Shown here: one piece after another, positions 1-7,495 of the stretch
Layout of the letters: every line of letters begins with the position of its first letter
Position numbering within the stretch: the first letter of the stretch is position 1
Source: Gammaproteobacteria bacterium
GTDB taxonomy: Bacteria > Pseudomonadota > Gammaproteobacteria > S012-40
NCBI GenBank assembly: GCA_029864945.1
Contig: JAOTSL010000021.1
Span: 1 to 18,544 of the forward strand
Length of the DNA stretch: 18,544 bases
Direction: 5' to 3'
Notes under the pieces: generated by a model
What the model was told of the DNA's origin: nothing
The model's database searches: none
Seen by the model: the letters and a program-made list of their open reading frames with translations, nothing else
Position numbers and translations under genes: made by a program

Positions 1-102
1 AAATACCGGCGTACTATTCCAAGAAAATATGACAATAAAAAAAGTGAGACTTCTAATGAAATGATTCATGAGTATCTTCAATTGATCAACCTACTATTTA
101 AT

Positions 103-1410
103 CTACTCTGTGCCATATTTTTCTTCTACATGAATGCCAGATTTTTTTAAAAATGGCGTTGGTGGTATTCCACCCGCGCAAACAATCACGACATCATTAC
201 TTATTACAATCTCGTCTTTGTCTTTATTGATAATAGATACAGTGGAATCGGCCACCTCTTTAATATTAGACGAAAGAAAAACTGTTAACTTCCCTTCCCT
301 TTCGGCCTGCTCGGTTTTTTGACGGTTTTTTTCTTTAGCTCGGCTAAAGGCAGCACTTCGGTACGAAATTGTGACCGTTGCTCCCTCTTCTTCAGCAATT
401 GTTATAGCTGCTTCCAATGCGCTGTCTCCACCACCCACCACCAATACATGCTGGCCAATATACTGGGCCGGGTCTATAAGGCGGTAAACAACTTTAGTTT
501 TATTTTCACCTTTTACACCCAGTTTTCTGGGTGTACCACGACGTCCCATAGCTAATAAAATTGATTTTGTTTTATATGTGGATTTTGATGAAGTGACCTG
601 AAAATAATCGCCGGCATTTTGAATATCTTCCATGCGCTCGTGGTAGTTGATTTTAACACCAGTGTCCTTTTCCACCTTGGTCCAGAAATCAATTAACGCC
701 TCCTTGGTGGTTTCTTTAAATTTCACTTTACCCACAACAGGAATATTAACCGGCGCTGTCATCACAATTTTTCCACGAGGAAAATGGGCAACTGTACCAC
801 CCAATGAATCTTGCTCCAATGTGACGTATTTTAACTTTTTCTCCATAGCACCAAGAGACGCAGAAATGCCGGCAGGACCGGCACCAATAATAACAACGTC
901 GAGACAGCCTTCACCCGATCGAGCATTTTTTGAGATTGCATCAATAGCTTGCTTACCTTGCTCTAGGGCATTTCGAATCAACCCCATACCGCCAAGCTCA
1001 CCCGCGATATAAATACCAGGAACATTAGTTTCAAAATATTCATCAGTTTCCGGTATTTCTATACTTCGATTTTCAGTGCCGAACACCAGAGTAATGGCAC
1101 CAACAGGACAAGCAGCTTTACAAGCGCCATGACCAATGCATTTTGTAGGATTAATAAGAGTTGCCTTACCCCTAATCATGCCAATGACATCTCCCTCAGG
1201 GCATGCCGAGACACAGGCGCCGGCACCTATACATTGGTTGCTGTCGATTTTGGGGTGTAATGATGCGGGTTCAGTGAGACCCGCTTTTTGATTTCGTGCG
1301 ATCTGAGCGATATTTCGCCGCTGCTTACGTCGATACTGCCAAATGTAAACAATAAAACTCATCACAATTAATAGCGCGTAGAGTATATTTTCCTGTAATT
1401 CACTATCCAT
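103..1410 (-). CDS. Membrane-anchored 2xFe-S ferredoxin / NAD(P)H-flavin oxidoreductase fusion (TrxR-like fold, apparently permuted)
   Basis: 435 residues. One TM helix (about 8-26) is followed by RRKQRR, which predicts a cytoplasmic body. Next come two ferredoxin motifs (C60/C66/C70-P and C91/C97/C101-P), then a segment TNVPGIYIAGE (128-138), which in thioredoxin-reductase-like flavoproteins normally lies near the C-terminus. The FAD Rossmann motif GAGPAG (176-181) and the NAD(P) motif GGGDSALE (326-333) follow. R351 and R357 after the second Rossmann strand favour NADPH. The CxxC dithiol of true thioredoxin reductases is absent. The protein stops at the point where the TNVPGIY segment would normally follow, so the order looks circularly permuted. 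It is last in the cytochrome cluster, 101 bp after the barrel gene, and has only a weak, distant ribosome site. Inferred role: passing NAD(P)H electrons into, or out of, the membrane cytochrome chain. The family is clear; partner and direction are not. Confidence 0.85.
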   Translation of the reverse strand: MDSELQENILYALLIVMSFIVYIWQYRRKQRRNIAQIARNQKAGLTEPASLHPKIDSNQCIGAGACVSACPEGDVIGMIRGKATLINPTKCIGHGACKAACPVGAITLVFGTENRSIEIPETDEYFETNVPGIYIAGELGGMGLIRNALEQGKQAIDAISKNARSGEGCLDVVIIGAGPAGISASLGAMEKKLKYVTLEQDSLGGTVAHFPRGKIVMTAPVNIPVVGKVKFKETTKEALIDFWTKVEKDTGVKINYHERMEDIQNAGDYFQVTSSKSTYKTKSILLAMGRRGTPRKLGVKGENKTKVVYRLIDPAQYIGQHVLVVGGGDSALEAAITIAEEEGATVTISYRSAAFSRAKEKNRQKTEQAEREGKLTVFLSSNIKEVADSTVSIINKDKDEIVISNDVVIVCAGGIPPTPFLKKSGIHVEEKYGTE

Positions 1411-1425
1411 GTTTTATAAAATTTC

Positions 1426-1465
1426 CATAATGGTTTGGCTAATTATTTCACCATTATGTTTTTTT
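1426..1465 (+). terminator. Hairpin plus T-run between the barrel and Fe-S oxidoreductase genes
   Basis: CATAATGG (1426-1433) pairs with CCATTATG (1451-1458) across a 17-nt loop and is followed by seven T on the plus strand. Read on the plus strand it resembles a weak intrinsic terminator, although no plus-strand gene precedes it. On the minus strand, the direction of the cluster, the hairpin lacks a following U-run, so it may be a processing or attenuation stem within the operon message. Confidence 0.35.
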
Positions 1466-1511
1466 CGCACTTAAAATATAATTACACGTGGACTAATAGG
1501 CAAGTTATGCC

Positions 1512-3275
1512 TTAAAACTGTGCAATATAACCTAAACTGAAAAAACCATTTGTTTCATTGCTGGCATCGAACGAATATTTTCGAATGCGGTGCTGGAGTC
1601 CCAGTTCAAATTCCAGCTTATATTTTCGCGATATTTTATAGTTTACTTTTGAAGACGGCCTAATGTCGTATAGAATTTCACCATTTGTTCGTTTTTGATA
1701 GTCCATTCGGAATTTTGTGCCAAATGTTATTTTTTTGCTTAGTCGATCTCGTCGCATTAGATTTAGCGTCGTTCTGTCACCGCTAGACCGTGTATCAAAA
1801 CGTAAACCGAGTATATTAACGTCGTACTTTGTAAAAATATCCGTTGCTGTAATCTGTGTCGAATAATAGTACTCAAAACCCGTTCCTACATTACCAAGAA
1901 CACCACCGGACGAGGTCGTCCCACTGAGATCTGAAATCGTATAATCGTAATTCAATTCAATATTCTTACTAAACTTATGCTGCCACGATATATTGGCGGA
2001 TGCATACCGTGCGGTTCTATCTCGCGCCAGCTCTCTAAGCTCATCTTTTGTTCTTACACTTAACATTTCATCGAGCGTTAACACCGTCTGCCCTTGCAGC
2101 GCATTTGTAGTTGCTATAAAAGGGCTGCGACGATAGGTAACATTGCTACCTACACGGTGATTTCGATTAACTTTATAATTCACATTAGCAACAAGATTAT
2201 TTAAAACTGAGTAAGAGAAGTCATAATCCAAGGCGGTAAAAAATGTCAACCTTTTATCAAAATGACGCAGCTCTAAGCCCATCGCTTGCCTATTAAGAAT
2301 ATTGTCAAAATATTGGGTAACAAAATAGCTATTAAAATCAACATAACCAAACAGGGACTCCATTTCCAGATTAGCAGCATAAAAATGTTTATTACTTTGG
2401 ATGCTGTCGTAGGTACCAAAGTCCACCGGAAAACCAGAGGCCATACGTAACGCTACTCTAGGATTATAATGATAGGCGAGCACTGCTCCATCGAATCGAC
2501 CATAGGCACCACTGCTATTTTGGGTTTGCCGTCCAACACGGCCAGATAATTTAAGCCTACGAGAGTGTATTTCTGAAGACAGCTTAGACACTCTTAACAA
2601 ATCATTATCTTCGTCATCTTCTTCAAAATCATAATTATTGCTAAGCGAAATTCGATTTTTCATCTCGTATGATGGCGTTTTTATTTTTGCAGTATAAAAA
2701 AAACTCGAATAAACATTAGACGCAGAATAGTTATTGCCAATTGACTGCTGAAGCTCGCTATCATGCCGATAAAACTGCATTATACTTCCGTAATCAACCC
2801 AGCCAGATTTTCCAAGTGCTCGCTTAGACTTGCGTAACTTTTTCTTTGGCTCAAAGGCTGCTGACAGCAACCCAGCTAATCTTTGCTCAACTCTGCTGGC
2901 GCCCTCTCCCTTAGGAAACAGCCTCAAATAACGTTCGTACTCTGCTTTGGCATGGGAAAATTGTTTATTACGCTCTCGCGCCAATCCAAGATATTCAAGT
3001 GCCGCCTGAAAAAAGTCGGTACCTTCGTAACGAGTAACAGCAGTGTAACTCGTTATCGCACTACGATAATCATGCTTCACCATTGACTGGCGGGCTTGCT
3101 CCATTAGTAATTCAAGCTTTCTTACTTCTAGTTCTTCAGGTGTCAGTTTCTTTTCTGGCAGACTAGGGTTATCAATCTCCGGTGAAACCAACTTATCGGC
3201 AGGCTCAGCTGCTAAAACCCTATTTTGTGAAAAACCCAGTGACAACAAATAACATAGAATGAATGCTCGCTTCAT
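1512..3275 (-). CDS. Outer-membrane beta-barrel protein with N-terminal TPR-like domain
   Basis: 587 residues. A signal peptide (about 1-23) is expected to be cleaved near VLAA-EP. Residues about 48-145 are helical with TPR character (KHDYRSAITSYTAV, then FSHAKAEYERYLRLFPKG). From about 160 to the end there are alternating aromatic/polar strands with charged turns, ending FFSLGYIAQF; a C-terminal Phe is the usual Bam recognition signature of outer-membrane barrels. Its start overlaps the stop of the 19-haem cytochrome gene (ATGA, 3272-3275), so translation is probably coupled. A run of nine G lies just before the ATG and may act as its ribosome site. By analogy to MtrB or other porin-cytochrome conduits it could hold a multihaem cytochrome across the outer membrane, but I see no recognisable MtrB similarity and the TPR part is unlike MtrB. 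The barrel call is firm; the conduit role is inferred. Confidence 0.8.
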   Translation of the reverse strand: MKRAFILCYLLSLGFSQNRVLAAEPADKLVSPEIDNPSLPEKKLTPEELEVRKLELLMEQARQSMVKHDYRSAITSYTAVTRYEGTDFFQAALEYLGLARERNKQFSHAKAEYERYLRLFPKGEGASRVEQRLAGLLSAAFEPKKKLRKSKRALGKSGWVDYGSIMQFYRHDSELQQSIGNNYSASNVYSSFFYTAKIKTPSYEMKNRISLSNNYDFEEDDEDNDLLRVSKLSSEIHSRRLKLSGRVGRQTQNSSGAYGRFDGAVLAYHYNPRVALRMASGFPVDFGTYDSIQSNKHFYAANLEMESLFGYVDFNSYFVTQYFDNILNRQAMGLELRHFDKRLTFFTALDYDFSYSVLNNLVANVNYKVNRNHRVGSNVTYRRSPFIATTNALQGQTVLTLDEMLSVRTKDELRELARDRTARYASANISWQHKFSKNIELNYDYTISDLSGTTSSGGVLGNVGTGFEYYYSTQITATDIFTKYDVNILGLRFDTRSSGDRTTLNLMRRDRLSKKITFGTKFRMDYQKRTNGEILYDIRPSSKVNYKISRKYKLEFELGLQHRIRKYSFDASNETNGFFSLGYIAQF

Positions 3276-4741
3276 AGCACCCCCCCCCAGTCAGTTGTAA
3301 TATGGCAAACATCACACTCATCCGAAGTGATAACATGTTCTGCATGCTTACTTTTTGCAATAATACCGTCATGGCATGAAGAACACACTCCCGTAACTGA
3401 ATCATGGTTCACCTTTTCGGTATCCCAAGTTAAGCTCGAGTGACAATCGTTACAACTTTCCAGTGACCGCATATGACTCAAATGTTTGCCACGTGCTATT
3501 TTTCCATCATGGCAACTGACACAAAAACCTATCACTGCACTGTGTTCTACTATTTTAGTATCCCAGGTATTTGTTACATGACAGTCATCGCAAATATTAA
3601 GCGAATTAATATGCTCTGCTGACTTACCTGTCGCCACGGCTCCGTTATGACAAATAAAACAAGGATGGGTTATTGAGTCATGATCCACGTTACTCGGCAC
3701 CCAGTTTAAAGTTGTATGGCAACTAACACAGGACTCCGTAGATGCGATATGACTTTCACCTTTACCTATCGCTACGCTTCCATTATGGCAATTTTCACAA
3801 GCGCCAATAACCGACCCATGCTCAACTCTTTGCGTATCCCAAGTATTTGTCACATGACAATCATCACAGATGTTTATTGAATTAATATGGTCTACCGCTT
3901 TTCCTCTCGCCCTATCACCATTGTGACAAGTGAAACACACAGCACTTAATGAGTCATGATCGACACCTTCTGTTTCCCAGGTATGTGTTACGTGACAATT
4001 ATCACACTGATCAGATGAAGAAATATGATTATTACTTTTCCCAATATATTCAACATTATTGTGACACTGAATACACGCACCGTTCACAGCATCATGATCC
4101 ATTATTGCAGGACTCCAATAACGTGTATTATGACAACTGGCACAAGTATCTTTTGCATTAGGATGTTTAGTTGGCTTACCCATAACCTGATTGCCATTAT
4201 GGCAACTCACGCAATCACCAATCACAAAATCATGATCCAGATGCTCAACTTTCCAATGAGTGACACCATGGCAATCATCACATTTACCAGTTACTGCAAT
4301 ATGCGCCGCTGTTTTACCGACTACAATTACATTATCATGACAAGCCTCACAACGACCATAAGCATCAGCTGCGTGCACTTGTACTATTTGATCCCAGCTG
4401 TTTTCGGAATGGCACTCTCGACAGTCCTCCGATGTTGGAATATGATTAGCCGGCTTCGAAGATGTGGCAATTGCACTTAGCCCACCATGACATTCGCGGC
4501 AAGTACCAGGTGTTCCGTTAAAAATACCACGCACATGACAGGCCGCACATTCCGTACGCCCATGCACACCATCAAGTGGGAATCCAGTTTTAAAATGATC
4601 AAACTCTGAGAATGACTCAAAACCTTTACTTTCAACTGCCTCCTGTGAACATACCTGCAGCGAGACCAACATTAATACAACTAGCGAGAAAATTTGAAGC
4701 ACAGATTTATACTGGCTTGAAATAATTACTTCAAAATTCAT
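3272..4741 (-). CDS. Exported 19-haem c-type cytochrome
   Basis: I count 19 CxxCH motifs. They alternate in two-haem units of about 46 residues: C-x2-CHNG-x4-GK-x3-HI followed by C-x2-CHVT-x2-W-x4-V-x-HD. The extra His (HI, VDHD/VEHS) in each half-unit supports bis-His haem ligation as in class III cytochromes. Two stretches sharing NICDDCHVTNTWDT about 92 residues apart show recent internal duplication. I chose the ATG at 4741 (489 residues): GGA lies 7 nt upstream and a signal peptide follows directly (hydrophobic FSLVVLMLVSL, cleavage near VCS-QE). An upstream GTG at 4780 would add 13 residues before the signal peptide. The mature protein is rich in Asp/Glu, in contrast to the Lys-rich upstream cytochrome. 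The stop overlaps the barrel start, suggesting the two products work as a pair at the outer membrane. Confidence 0.9.
   Translation of the reverse strand: MNFEVIISSQYKSVLQIFSLVVLMLVSLQVCSQEAVESKGFESFSEFDHFKTGFPLDGVHGRTECAACHVRGIFNGTPGTCRECHGGLSAIATSSKPANHIPTSEDCRECHSENSWDQIVQVHAADAYGRCEACHDNVIVVGKTAAHIAVTGKCDDCHGVTHWKVEHLDHDFVIGDCVSCHNGNQVMGKPTKHPNAKDTCASCHNTRYWSPAIMDHDAVNGACIQCHNNVEYIGKSNNHISSSDQCDNCHVTHTWETEGVDHDSLSAVCFTCHNGDRARGKAVDHINSINICDDCHVTNTWDTQRVEHGSVIGACENCHNGSVAIGKGESHIASTESCVSCHTTLNWVPSNVDHDSITHPCFICHNGAVATGKSAEHINSLNICDDCHVTNTWDTKIVEHSAVIGFCVSCHDGKIARGKHLSHMRSLESCNDCHSSLTWDTEKVNHDSVTGVCSSCHDGIIAKSKHAEHVITSDECDVCHITTDWGGVL
3280..3288 (-). repeat. G9 homopolymer at a stop/start overlap
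   Basis: Nine C on the plus strand (nine G in the coding strand) encode the W-G-G-V end of the 19-haem cytochrome and lie 4 nt upstream of the barrel ATG. Gain of one G, or a -1 ribosomal slip, would bypass the TGA and enter the barrel reading frame directly. The tract may also serve as the barrel ribosome-binding site. Confidence 0.7.
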
Positions 4742-4806
4742 TTTGTTTCCGCAACCCAACTTATTCATCTTTTCCATCACAAGACTTTACCCGTGTACTT
4801 TCCGAG

Positions 4807-6369
4807 TCAATTCAATTTTGTTATATTTTTAAATGAGTCAGTGCTGTGACATTTTTCACAGCGCTTACCAAATTTTCCCGAATGTGTATCATCATTCGAG
4901 TGACAACTTACGCATTTATCTGACAATACGATTTTCTTTTTTCCTACTATCGGGTCTTTATGGCAAGCGACACATTCAACAAGCTCATGCTCACCATCCA
5001 GCTTATAATCCGTTTCATCATTATGAGAAAACAGCCAGACTTTCCAGCCGTTAGGGGTGTGGCAAGATTCACATTTTTTTGTTAATTTTAATTTATGTAC
5101 ATCTTCTGACTCATGACATGCATAACAACGGGGGTTTTTAATCTTATAATCTGTAGAGCTGTGGCACGCTTCGCATGAGGCTAGGCCATGCAAGCCAATT
5201 AATGGGAATTTTGTTAAATCATGATCAAATACAATTTTCTCCCACCAGTTTTTTTGACTGTGGCAACGCGCGCAGTTCTTACCTAAATTGCCATTGTGAA
5301 TATCATCAACCTTATGACAAGAGTCGCAAACCATTTTTAACTTCTCTTTATACACAAAGCCGAAATGGCAACTTTGGCAGCTTGCTTTTTTATGCGCGTC
5401 AGTTAAACGAAACTTTGTATCTTTATCATGATTAAACGTGAGTTTTTCCCAGGACTTATCCTGATGACATTTTTCACACTTATTGCTGAACTGCGTATTA
5501 TGTTTATCATCAGATTTGTGACATGAATAGCAGTCTTTTTTTAATTCCACCTTGTATATATTTTTAACATGGCATGAGCCACAGGATATTTTGTCGTGCC
5601 GAAATCGCAATTTGAATTTTGTTTTATCGTGATCAAACAAAATTTCGTTCCATTTTTTCGTGTTATGACATTTTTCACACTTGCTTCCAAATTCACCCCG
5701 GTGAACATCTTGAACTTTATGGCAGGCAATACAAATGACAGGTGTTGCTTTAAATCGCTGATTTGGGTGACAATCACCGCAATTAACCTTTTTATGCTTA
5801 CCCTTTAGTTTGTATTTTGTTTTATCGTGGTCGAATTTCGTTTTTTTCCAATCAGACTCTGAATGACAGTCCTGACATTTTTTACCCATTCGTGATTGAT
5901 GTATATCATCCTCTTTATGGCAATCTAGGCACAAATGTGGCGCATCTCGATATTTTTTCCCTCTAGCATGACAGCTCTCACATCTTGTTTTTTTATGCCC
6001 GCCTTTCAATAGAAAATCAGTGAGCCTGTGGTCAAACCCAGACTTATCGAGATTAACAATATTTGCACTTCTACCGATATGATCGGTGTGGCAATTCTTA
6101 CATTCTTCAAGCTTAACGGACGGCTCCTTGCCGTGAAATCCGAGCTTCGCTTTCACATCCTTATTAACTTTTTTATGGCAACTAAGGCAAAGTTTGTTCT
6201 GTTCCTGCTTATCAAATGCTTCATGGCATTTATCACATGTGGTTTCAAATTTCTTATGAGATTCAACCAGTTTTCCCGGCATAAGAAAGCGATCAAATGG
6301 CGCTGCGTAAGACGTACTAACAAGCGTCACCCCACAAAAGAGCACGATCAATATCGATATTATTTTCAT
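4807..6369 (-). CDS. Periplasmic 21-haem c-type cytochrome built of three-haem repeats
   Basis: 520 residues with a clear signal peptide (MKIISILIVLFCGVTLVSTS, cleavage after SYA). I count 21 CxxCH motifs. After an N-terminal group of three, six repeats of about 60-67 residues each carry three haems in the pattern H-x-n-C-x2-CH, C-x2-CHK-x-D-D-x-H, C-x-KCH-x4-W-x-n-F-D-H-D-x-T-K. This is reminiscent of tri-haem cytochrome c7 modules strung in tandem. Conserved non-motif His residues (DDIH, FDHD, xxH before each unit) are the likely distal ligands. The chain is very rich in Lys. No Shine-Dalgarno is visible before the ATG; the leader is AT-only. It lies 36 bp downstream of the membrane cytochrome-b-like gene, and a periplasmic electron wire from it to the acidic 19-haem protein is the natural reading. 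Haem count and export are certain; redox partners are inferred. Confidence 0.92.
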   Translation of the reverse strand: MKIISILIVLFCGVTLVSTSYAAPFDRFLMPGKLVESHKKFETTCDKCHEAFDKQEQNKLCLSCHKKVNKDVKAKLGFHGKEPSVKLEECKNCHTDHIGRSANIVNLDKSGFDHRLTDFLLKGGHKKTRCESCHARGKKYRDAPHLCLDCHKEDDIHQSRMGKKCQDCHSESDWKKTKFDHDKTKYKLKGKHKKVNCGDCHPNQRFKATPVICIACHKVQDVHRGEFGSKCEKCHNTKKWNEILFDHDKTKFKLRFRHDKISCGSCHVKNIYKVELKKDCYSCHKSDDKHNTQFSNKCEKCHQDKSWEKLTFNHDKDTKFRLTDAHKKASCQSCHFGFVYKEKLKMVCDSCHKVDDIHNGNLGKNCARCHSQKNWWEKIVFDHDLTKFPLIGLHGLASCEACHSSTDYKIKNPRCYACHESEDVHKLKLTKKCESCHTPNGWKVWLFSHNDETDYKLDGEHELVECVACHKDPIVGKKKIVLSDKCVSCHSNDDTHSGKFGKRCEKCHSTDSFKNITKLN

Positions 6370-6405
6370 TATTTTATAATAGTGTATGATTAGTTTTGTG
6401 AAAAC

Positions 6406-7356
6406 TTAGTACATGTGAACGGCATAAACATGGAACAAGCCCGTTGATACCATAATTATGAACAGTGGTAAATGAAGCGTATGCCACAAAGAGAAGATTC
6501 TTTCATATACAATAAACTCGATCATTCTGGATGTGTTTAATAGATATTTTTTTGAATAGCCATTCAAAGTAGTGCTAATCGGCTTAAGCTGGCCTATGAC
6601 CATACCTTCTTTACTTTCGAGTTTCTCTATTTCAGTTTTAATTTTTCGCTTAAATTTCATGTGCGATAGGAATGAAAACAGAGGAAGAAAAGGAAGAAGC
6701 ATTACACCAAAAAACAAGTTACCTGTCATCGCAACGTATTTTTTCTCAAACTGAACCAGTGGCAACATTAATTCATCAGACGAGACTGAAAAAAACAAAT
6801 CATTTTTTTCTTTGGCTTGATTCAATTCAACACACAACTCATCAAATGTTGCTTTACGGCCATACAGACCATGATGAATTTTAGAATAGACGAAACGCCC
6901 GATCACCCCGCTACAAGCAACAACCAACATGGAAATCAAGGCGACATTACTGTTAATCGATCCCAAGTCAAAATTAGCATGATATAGAACAGCGACTGGC
7001 CCCAATATCCCCAGAGCCATATGTAAACGAAACCAGTACCTAACCTGGCCAAGATTTCTCATAAATTTCGCGTGTTTTCGCAAGGGGTATAACATGAGAA
7101 CCAGCATCATTACACCACCAATAATACCAAGACTGTATCCCCAGCCCATTTCCGCTGCAAATATCTCTTCTTCGCGGATAGACCAACCATAATAAATGGC
7201 GGGCAGCGCAGAAAAAAGCAGCAACGTTTCAATTAAGCTGGCCCTGCTATTTTTTTTATTCTTGTTTTTATTCTTGTTTTTAGGCAACGAAGAGCCTCCA
7301 ATTAGCTCTTTAGAATTCCGTTCAGTTGGCGTGTTAGGCGCCGCGAGTTCACTCAT
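6406..7356 (-). CDS. Six-TM cytochrome b-like membrane protein (ferric-reductase/NOX-like haem layout)
   Basis: 316 residues from the ATG at 7356, chosen because AAGGA lies 8 nt upstream; an ATG 48 bp further upstream has no such site. After a polar N-terminus with a Lys-Asn repeat (26-36) there are six predicted helices, at about 41-59, 72-92, 108-128, 137-157, 209-231 and 290-314. Helix 3 carries H112 and H126 and helix 6 carries H295 and H309, each an H-x13-H pair. That spacing is used by ferric reductase/NADPH-oxidase membrane domains to stack two b haems across the bilayer. H161-H162, H292 and H314 are further candidates. No FAD or NADPH domain is fused; the separate flavoprotein at the end of the cluster could supply it. 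First gene of the cluster, preceded by a palindromic operator-like site. I recognise no named family; the cytochrome-b assignment is inferred from the His pattern. Confidence 0.7.
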   Translation of the reverse strand: MSELAAPNTPTERNSKELIGGSSLPKNKNKNKNKKNSRASLIETLLLFSALPAIYYGWSIREEEIFAAEMGWGYSLGIIGGVMMLVLMLYPLRKHAKFMRNLGQVRYWFRLHMALGILGPVAVLYHANFDLGSINSNVALISMLVVACSGVIGRFVYSKIHHGLYGRKATFDELCVELNQAKEKNDLFFSVSSDELMLPLVQFEKKYVAMTGNLFFGVMLLPFLPLFSFLSHMKFKRKIKTEIEKLESKEGMVIGQLKPISTTLNGYSKKYLLNTSRMIEFIVYERIFSLWHTLHLPLFIIMVSTGLFHVYAVHMY

Positions 7357-7438
7357 TTTTGCTTTCCTTGCGTAGAGGTGTTTCAAAAGCCGTACATTAT
7401 GCACCCTTTGATTTAACTCATCAAAGATAGGATAAACT

Positions 7439-7462
7439 ATTTTGGGACAAATATCCCAAAAT
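7439..7462. promoter_or_regulatory. Perfect 9-6-9 palindrome, operator-like, upstream of the cytochrome cluster
   Basis: ATTTTGGGA (7439-7447) and TCCCAAAAT (7454-7462) are perfect inverted repeats separated by 6 bp, centred about 95 bp before the start of the membrane cytochrome gene. A second small palindrome, ATTACATGTAAT (7463-7474), abuts it. The arrangement suits a dimeric repressor or activator site over the operon promoter. It is not the FNR consensus (TTGAT-N4-ATCAA), and I cannot name the regulator. Confidence 0.5.
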
Positions 7463-7495
7463 ATTACATGTAATGCTGCTCAGAAAAACCTGCTC

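Noticed and set aside
1..151. Open frame entering from the left edge on the plus strand (ends TAA at 151)
   Set aside because: It could be the end of a gene, but another plus frame is also open to a stop near 64, and the last 49 bases overlap the oxidoreductase gene antisense. The choice cannot be supported without upstream sequence.
4025..4480. 151-residue plus-strand open frame
   Set aside because: Antisense to the 19-haem cytochrome; its His/Thr-rich content is the reverse of repeated CxxCH codons.
7250..7300. Lys-Asn codon repeat near the start of the membrane cytochrome gene as a phase-variation site
   Set aside because: The repeat unit is a multiple of three, so length changes keep the frame. 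It is short and probably just a low-complexity cytoplasmic tail.
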